64,000 nt of DNA, taken from contig OZ005611.1 in the NCBI GenBank assembly GCA_963930655.1, positions 18,959,001 through 19,023,000 of the forward strand, written 5' to 3'. This DNA comes from Myrica gale (Eukaryota; Streptophyta; Magnoliopsida; Fagales; Myricaceae). Shown piece by piece: positions 57,596 to 64,000 of the stretch. Position 1 is the first letter of the stretch. The number at the start of each line of letters is the position of its first letter. The notes beneath the pieces are model-generated. The model saw only the letters and a list, made by a program, of their open reading frames with translations. It was not told where the DNA came from and searched no databases. The position numbers and the translations under genes are program-made.

Positions 57596-58104
57596 CTTTT
57601 ATTTTAAAATTGGTATGATTTGATAGGCATCTTCTTGACCCAATTTTTCTAGTCTGATATCATATACTGTAAGGTTGACCCAAGGGAATATTTTAGCATG
57701 CTGTTATTTTTGTCTTATTTATTTATCTTTAATTTGGTATTGGATAAAGTCCGATTGGAGTGCAAATTGCATTATAAAACGTTTCAGAATTTTAATTTTA
57801 TTTCTATAAAAAGTAAATAATATATAAAAAATAAATATTATAATAATAATATAATATGGTCTATGAATTATGCCTTATAGGTCTTTGATTTTCTTTGTAA
57901 AATACGATCTTACTTCCATATTAAGGGGCATGTGCGATGATCAAACCAATTAAAGAATTTTATATTATTATTATAGTATTTATTTTTTTTTATTATTTAA
58001 TTTTTTATAAAAATACAATTAAAATTCTAAAAAATATTTTCATTTTTTTTACTTAAGAATATATAAGACGCATTTATAGTTGTTAAAAATTGAGTATGCA
58101 ATCA
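57596..58104. other. AT-rich spacer
   Basis: No gene or element is recognised; TAATAATAATATAAT-type low complexity. Confidence 0.45.
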
Positions 58105-58782
58105 CTAGACAAGAAAGAATTTGAAAATACTAAAAGAGGAGAAAACACTCATATTCTCTTTCTTTTTTAAAAAATAAATATATTTGTAACTTTTAGAACT
58201 TTTTACTATTCAAGAGATAGAGTTTTAATGAAAATTGTAGATTTTTGAATATTTAAATTGAATTTTAATTTTTTTTAGTCCTATTAAATGTGTTATTAAA
58301 ATTGTCAAAACTAAAAATGACATGTTATTATTCAATATTCAAGGTCAAAATTTGTATTTCAAAATTTGAACAGTAATTTTTGATGGAAGGACCATTTAGT
58401 CAAAAAATGTAAACTGAAGGACTAAAAGTTTAAAAAATTAAACCTAGACAAGAAAGAATTTGAAAATACTAAAAGAGGAGAAAACACTCATATTCTCTTT
58501 CTTTTTTAAAAAATAAATATATTTGTAACTTTTAGAACTTTTTACTATTCAAGAGATAGAGTTTTAATGAAAATTGTAGATTTTTGAATATTTAAATTGA
58601 ATTTTGATTTTTTTTAGTCCTATTAAATGTGTTATTAAAATTGTCAAAACTAAAAATGACATGTTATTATTCAATATTCAAGGCCAAAATTTGTATTTCA
58701 AAATTTGAACAGTAATTTTTGATGGAATGACTATTTAGTAAAAAATGTAAACTGAAGGACTAAAAGTTTAAAAAATTAAACC
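58105..58782. repeat. 339-bp tandem duplication, nearly identical copies
   Basis: The unit starting CTAGACAAGAAAGAATTTG at 58105 repeats at 58444. Copies differ at only about five positions (for example TTTTAATTTT versus TTTTGATTTT, GGTCAAAA versus GGCCAAAA, GGAAGGACCATTTAGTC versus GGAATGACTATTTAGTA). The duplication is therefore recent. It is non-coding. Confidence 0.92.
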
Positions 58783-59060
58783 TAAGGACTAAAACATTAA
58801 ACGACGTAAAACTTAAGGACTAAACTGTCAATTTTCATTGGCACATCAGCTGCTGAGTTGTCAGCTGATGTGGCCTTTCTTAGTGAAACTAACGGATCAC
58901 TGACGGAAGGACCATTTTGTAAAACAACGAAAATTAAGAACTAAAATTTTGAAATTTGAAATCTAAGGACCTATTTGTCAAAGGGGTATAAACTCAGTGA
59001 CTAAATTGGCAAATTCTTTTTTTTCAATATTAAAAGTGGGTACTAAATTAGCTGAAATTA
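58783..59060. repeat. Decayed TIR-type repeat with palindromic centre
   Basis: GGACTAAA(A/C) strings recur. A palindrome-like CATCAGCTGCTGAGTTGTCAGCTGATG is centred near 58857, with GGAAGGACCATTT nearby, as in the 339-bp unit. It resembles long-TIR elements, but the borders are unclear. Confidence 0.4.
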
Positions 59061-59576
59061 AGACTTTAACTGTCACGTCCGACAACATCTTCAGGCTTGT
59101 TTCCTTCGTATTATTTTATTTAACTTTTTATTCTCTCATAGTTTTTAATAGTATTTTCAAATATAAATATATTTTTATATTTTAATTATAGTCTTAACAC
59201 CTTATAATTTACATTTATTTTTTTTAACATTACAACAATTAATTATTAATTTTAGACATTTTGTATTCATCAAAATTTCTCTTTTATTTAGGGAAAAAAC
59301 AAATTTGTTTACCTCTAAAATGACAATTGTATCGTGTGACAAAATTATGATTTTATATATAAACAAATAAATTATTTATTTTTTAAATTGAAAGAGAATT
59401 CTAATTAAAAGTGTATAGAGTAATTAGTAGCTACAATATAATAAAAATTAAAATTAAATTTAGAAAGTGTTATAACTTTCATAGTTTTAAGTTTATATGT
59501 AAATTGTTATGGGAGTAAATATGTTCAAAAATTACTGAAAAATTACTTAAAAAAAACTTCAATACTTGAGGATTTA

Positions 59577-59719
59577 GGCTATGTTTGTATAACAATCATT
59601 ACAAAATACTTTCTCTCTTCACTTTTTCATTAATTTTAATACATTTTTTCACTTTTTCAATCTCTCTCCTTACTTTTTCATCAGCCCAATACCTAAAATT
59701 TTACTTCTCAAACATAACC
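59577..59719. mobile_element. Tourist-like MITE with TTA duplication
   Basis: GGCTATGTTTG starts at 59577 and CAAACATAACC ends at 59719, inverted repeats with one mismatch. TTA flanks both sides (59574-59576, 59720-59722), the PIF/Harbinger target. At 143 bp with an AT-rich non-coding interior, it fits a Tourist MITE. Confidence 0.75.
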
Positions 59720-59722
59720 TTA

Positions 59723-60500
59723 CTATTTCGTGTGTATATTCTTACTGTCCAATTTATAGACTCGCTAAACTTAGGGCCAATATGAAAATTTTAAATATTA
59801 TTAACTATGAATCTTGTAATGGTTTTTTTTAAAGTAAATTTTAGAAACGGGACCAAGCATAGTTTGTAGAGAAGAAAGAAGGTTTGTAACGTGGACAACG
59901 TTGATTCGTCAGTATTCTACATCGTAGAACGTAGGTAGTGTAAAGCGGACAGTAGGATGCTGGAAGCTAATAGCATAATATGATTTAAATAGTCGGTAAA
60001 ACATTTAGACACGTCACCCGAGGGTGTGGTTTAGGTGGTGGTCTATGAAGCGTTACAAAACCGCGCCACGTAGCCTATGGGCCTACTAAAGCGAATAGTT
60101 AGAGGGCACGTTTTGCGTTGCACGAGCAGGACAGCTAATTTTTTGCGGAAAAGGCCCCCTAAAGATGCTGTCTCCTGGACAACTCATCAGGGGGACAAGA
60201 GATAAGGATGGAGGGCTTATACTCTTCGATTGTAACTTTTCCTTAGGTCGCTTACCGTGAGATTAAACATGCTGGTATTAGTAACAAATCGAACGGTTAT
60301 TATAATTTTCGGCAAGTTTTATATTTTTTTAGATTTCAAGGAACAAAACCCAATGTTCCGTTGTTTTTCAAGTCATAAATGTGCTTGGAAAGGCCGGGAA
60401 CAAATTAGTCGTTAACGTGCTTCTTCGGGGGAAATTCTGAAGTGTGGTCACTGAGCAAACCTCCATAAATAAAGCTTCAAAATCGATTGATTCTCACTCC
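59723..60500 (+). promoter_or_regulatory. Probable promoter region of the TPS gene
   Basis: The base composition becomes more balanced from about 59880. AGATAAGGATGG (60200, I-box-like GATAAG) and ACACGTCAC (60010) are present. Individual site calls are weak. Confidence 0.35.
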
Positions 60501-60540
60501 CACGAACTTGGGATTATATTTTTTTGGCTCTTTGCTCAAC

Positions 60541-60547
60541 TATATAG
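60541..60547 (+). promoter_or_regulatory. Candidate TATA box of the TPS gene
   Basis: TATATAG lies about 600 bp upstream of the start codon, compatible with a leader that contains an intron. A second candidate (CATAAATAAAG) is near 60467. Confidence 0.35.
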
Positions 60548-60680
60548 ATCCAAAGGTGGGTAAGCTTTCCACCCCCACCGCTATCAAAAACGGGGTTTTG
60601 ACGACTGGTAATTTTCTTGAACTGTTCTTGAAGTGTTTGTTAACTTCCGGTCTTGCAATTTCCATTTATAAGCTGTACAA

Positions 60681-61098
60681 GTGAGAAAATCCCTAGGTGA
60701 AAGTTTGGTCGCAAGGAAGTATTTTCATCCGAATCTATTTCATTTCCTTTTTGTCTGGATACCAAGAAGCCTGTAGGTTTTTCTACCCCTTTGTTTTTTA
60801 TTCACTTCTCGAAACTTGTCTGGAAAGAGATCTTGTGTAGCCCTTCTTAGTCGCCAGTTAAGTTGCGTCTTTCCCTATTACTTGCGTCTTTCCCAGTTCC
60901 CTATTACTTTCTGTAGAATCTTTTATTTCGCACTAGTACTCTATTTCAGAACACAAACCTATTGCTTTGGTTTCACAGTTGCTTTGCTATGGTTTTTTTC
61001 TCTTTAAAAAAAAGTTTGGCAGACACGTTTTTCTGTAAGTTTTATTGAGCTGCTTTGCATAGGGAGGATTTTGCGTTGATTGTTTTTCTTTTACGTAG
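60681..61098 (+). other. Probable 5' UTR intron of the TPS gene
   Basis: The donor CAA|GTGAGA is at 60681 and the acceptor TTTTACGTAG ends at 61098 after a T-rich tract, followed by a 52-nt leader to the ATG. The interval is T-rich like an intron. A leader intron is usual for class II TPS genes. Confidence 0.45.
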
Positions 61099-61150
61099 GC
61101 TTCGTTAAAAAGATCGTTGATTAGCTAGGATTGTTGTTGGCATAGAAAAG

Positions 61151-63518
61151 ATGGTGTCTAGATCGTATTCGAATCTTTTGGAGCTCGCCTCAGGGGAGTC
61201 TCCATCATTTGGCCGCATGAGTCGGCGAATTCCACGAATCATGACGGTTGCCGGATTGATATCCGATATAGACGATGACCTGTCGGAGAGTGTTTGCTCT
61301 GATCCCTCTTCGTCAGTCCAGCGGGATCGTCTTATAATAGTGGCTAATCAGCTCCCTGTAAGAGCTCAGAGGAAAACAGATGGTAGTAAGGGTTGGATTT
61401 TCAGTTGGGATGAGAATTCACTTCTGCTCCAGTTGAAAGATGGCATAGGGGACGATGATATTGAGGTTATTTATGTGGGTTGTCTGAAGGAAGATATTCA
61501 ACCCAATGAACAGGACGAGGTTTCCCAAATACTCCTTGAGAGCTTTAAATGTGTCCCAACCTTTCTCCCGCCTGATCTTTTTAGCCGCTACTATCACGGT
61601 TTCTGCAAGCAGCAATTATGGCCTTTGTTTCATTACATGCTGCCCCTTTCCCCGGATCTTGGAGGTAGGTTTAACAGGTCATTGTGGCAAGCATATGTGT
61701 CTGTAAATAAGATTTTTGCAGATAGGATTATGGAGGTTATAAATCCTGAAGACGATTTTGTATGGGTACATGATTATCATCTAATGGTGTTACCAACTTT
61801 CTTGAGAAAAAGGTTCAATAGGGTGAAGCTTGGGTTTTTCCTCCATAGTCCGTTCCCTTCCTCGGAGATTTATAAGACGCTGCCTATTAGGGAAGAGCTT
61901 CTTCGAGCCCTTCTGAATTCAGATTTGATTGGGTTTCATACATTTGATTATGCACGGCATTTCCTGTCCTGTTGTAGTCGGATGCTAGGTCTTACATATG
62001 AGTCGAAGCGTGGATATATAGGCCTTGAATATTATGGTCGGACAGTTAGCATCAAAATTCTTCCAGTTGGTATACATATGAGCCAGCTAGAGTCAGCCTT
62101 GAGCCTCCCAGAGACAGAAGCGAAGGTTGCTGAGCTTCTCAAGCAGTATTGTGATCAAGGTAGGATAATGTTACTTGGGGTAGATGACATGGATATATTT
62201 AAGGGTATAAGTTTGAAGCTTTTGGCAATGGAGCAGCTTCTTATCCAGCACCCAGAGTGGCAGGGGAAAGTAGTGTTGGTGCAGATAGCCAATCCAGCCA
62301 GGGGCAGAGGAAAAGATGTGAAAGAAGTTCAGGCTGAGACTGCCTTGACGGTGAAGCGGATAAATGAAACTTTTGGAAAACCTGGGTATGAACCTGTTGT
62401 CTTGATCGATGAGCCACTTAAGTTCTATGAGAGAATTGCATACTATGTTATAGCTGAGTGTTGTTTGGTCACGGCAGTGAGGGATGGGATGAACCTCATA
62501 CCTTACGAATACATAATCAGTCGCCAAGGAAATGAGAAATTAGATAAGGTCTTGGGTTTGGAGCCATCTACCCCGAAGAAAAGCATGTTAGTTGTCTCTG
62601 AATTTATTGGTTGTTCACCATCTCTGAGTGGAGCCATCCGAGTGAACCCATGGAATATTGATGCTGTGGCAGATGCAATGGACTCTGCCCTTGAGATGGC
62701 GGCACCTGAGAAACAGCTCCGGCATGAGAAACATTACAGATATGTGAGCACCCATGATGTTGGCTATTGGGCTCGTAGTTTCCTTCAAGATCTGGAGAGG
62801 ACATGTCGGGAGCATGTGCGGCGCAGATGCTGGGGCATTGGATTTGGATTGAGTTTTAGAGTTGTGGCACTTGATCCAAACTTCAGGAAGCTCTCAATGG
62901 AACACATTGTGTCTGCCTATAAAAGGACTACTGCAAGGGCAATCCTTCTGGATTATGATGGTACTCTAATGCCTCAGGCTTCCATTGATAAGAGCCCAAC
63001 CTTGAAGTCAATTGATATCCTAAATAATCTATATAGAGATGAGAACAACATGGTTTTCATTGTCAGTGCTAGAAGCCGAAACACTCTCGCGGAATGGTTT
63101 TCTCCCTGTGAGAAGTTGGGAATTGCAGCAGAGCATGGCTACTTCCTAAGGTGAACTAGTTGAATGAGGAACATGCTTCTTGTTTTGAGTCAATTAAAGT
63201 TTGAATGAAATTAATTTTTCTAATTGAGAATTATCTGCACTCAGGCTGAAGCGAGATGTAGATTGGGAAACATGTGTAACTGTTGCAGACTGTAGTTGGA
63301 AGCAGATTGCAGAGCCAGTGATGAGGCTGTACACTGAAACGACTGATGGGTCCACCATTGAAGATAAGGAAACTTCACTTGTCTGGTCTTATGAGGATGC
63401 AGATCCAGATTTTGGGTCGTGCCAAGCTAAGGAACTTCTTGATCATCTCGAAAGTGTACTTGCCAATGAACCGGTTACAGTCAAGAGTGGTCAGAGTATT
63501 GTCGAGGTTAAGCCACAG
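61151..63518 (+). CDS. TPS6: Class II trehalose-6-phosphate synthase (TPS5/6 type), 3' end beyond window
   Basis: The protein has a glycosyltransferase family 20 (TPS) domain and a HAD-type trehalose-phosphatase domain. Class II members are thought to be regulatory in sugar and SnRK1 signalling, not strong enzymes. Exon 1 is 61151-63150 and exon 2 is 63245-63518 (GT-AG intron), giving 758 codons; the family has about 860 residues, so roughly 100 C-terminal residues lie to the right. The N-terminus MVSRSYSNLLELASGESPSFGRM is the class II signature. GT20 spans about 57-545 (IIVANQLPVRAQ, VWVHDYHLMVLP, HSPFPSSEIYKTLP, DMDIFKGISLKL, RDGMNLIPYEY). The HAD motif LDYDGTLMP is at about 600-608 and EHGYFLR ends exon 1. 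Exon 2 ends VEVKPQ|GTGTGA. The frame is intact, so it looks functional. TPS5 is the close alternative name. Confidence 0.95.
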
Positions 63519-64000
63519 GTGTGAATCATATTTATCTCATCCAATTCTAGCTTTATATTTCTTTCCAATCCTACGTTCAATATAAGAGCTCTCTTTCAAA
63601 TTGTGGCTTTTTTGTAAGCAAAATCAAAATTTCAATATCAGCTCTACCCTAAATCTGTACAGTTTTACAACTTTCTTATGGCTTAGTCAAACTGTGGAAG
63701 CTCAAGTATGGGATTGATTTTTTGGATTCGTGTAGCGTGTGAACTTTTATCTTCACTGCCAGTTTTTTTTTTTTTTTATAAGTAAGCCAATATAAACTGC
63801 CAGTTTTTTTATACTAGATCCATCACCTATTAGAGAATAGGTTCTACACATGAACCTACTTTTTATTGAAAGATTAATATGACAAATATATGATATTGAG
63901 TGATTTAGACACAATAATTGACATAAATCATGACAAGTTGAAATCAAGTAAATTTTAGTCCCTTTCGTGCTAGGAATGGTAATTATTGAGACTATCCAAA
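63519..64000 (+). other. Intron 2 of the TPS gene, incomplete
   Basis: It follows the donor GT at 63519, is T-rich and AT-rich, and reaches the window edge without a recognisable next exon. Confidence 0.7.

Noticed and set aside
61418-62815. Minus-strand ORFs inside the TPS exon
   Set aside because: They are antisense shadows of the conserved TPS frame.

Overview
The window is TE-rich plant nuclear DNA, almost certainly from a dicot. The evidence is spliced genes with GT-AG introns, AT-rich intergenic DNA and plant-specific families: a VIT1 vacuolar iron transporter, a class II trehalose-6-phosphate synthase and a class A heat-stress transcription factor. Around them are plant Copia, CACTA, hAT, LINE, SINE, TRIM-like and MITE sequences. 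No species can be named from the sequence alone, and I see no prokaryotic or organellar block.

Layout. 0-5 kb: a 70-bp tandem repeat, a degenerate solo LTR, then a complete four-exon VIT1 gene (1659-3502, +). 4.8-5.1 kb: a SINE with an almost perfect 20-bp target duplication. 7-8.4 kb: a 137-bp tandem array and an F-box pseudogene (-). 8.8-12.8 kb: 3' half of a decayed CACTA (En/Spm) transposon (-), with subterminal repeats, a Transposase_24-like region and DUF4216. 12.9-15.1 kb: a duplicated non-coding segment of about 550 bp. 15.2-16.0 kb: a TRIM-like mini-retrotransposon. 17.2-21.9 kb: a structurally complete but decayed Copia element with TA...TA LTR ends. 22.2-24.0 kb: an SDR pseudogene with a poly(A) retroposon just after its stop codon and an LTR replacing its middle. 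24.6-30.7 kb: a second decayed Copia element (-). 31.2-32.7 kb: a third, truncated Copia fragment (-).

33.4-34.3 kb holds exon 2 of an HSFA8-like gene (-), complete except for one extra A in a 14-A run; exon 1 is not visible. 35-56 kb is a graveyard: LINE fragment, a hairpin-rich CACTA-like end, an LTR, a hAT transposase pseudogene, two related foldback elements, a non-autonomous CACTA element with TIRs and a 3-bp TSD, a Copia pol fragment and a hAT deletion derivative with a perfect 8-bp TSD. 56-60 kb: an orphan first exon ending exactly at ATG|GTAAGT, another foldback element, a 339-bp tandem duplication and a Tourist-like MITE. From 61.15 kb the TPS5/6-type gene runs off the right edge.

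The functional cargo is therefore iron storage (VIT1), sugar signalling (TPS) and possibly heat response (HSFA8); these are unlinked host functions. No new multi-gene system is evident. The most informative signals are structural: exact TSDs and nested insertions, a possible intron born by tandem duplication, and the HSFA8 homopolymer frameshift.
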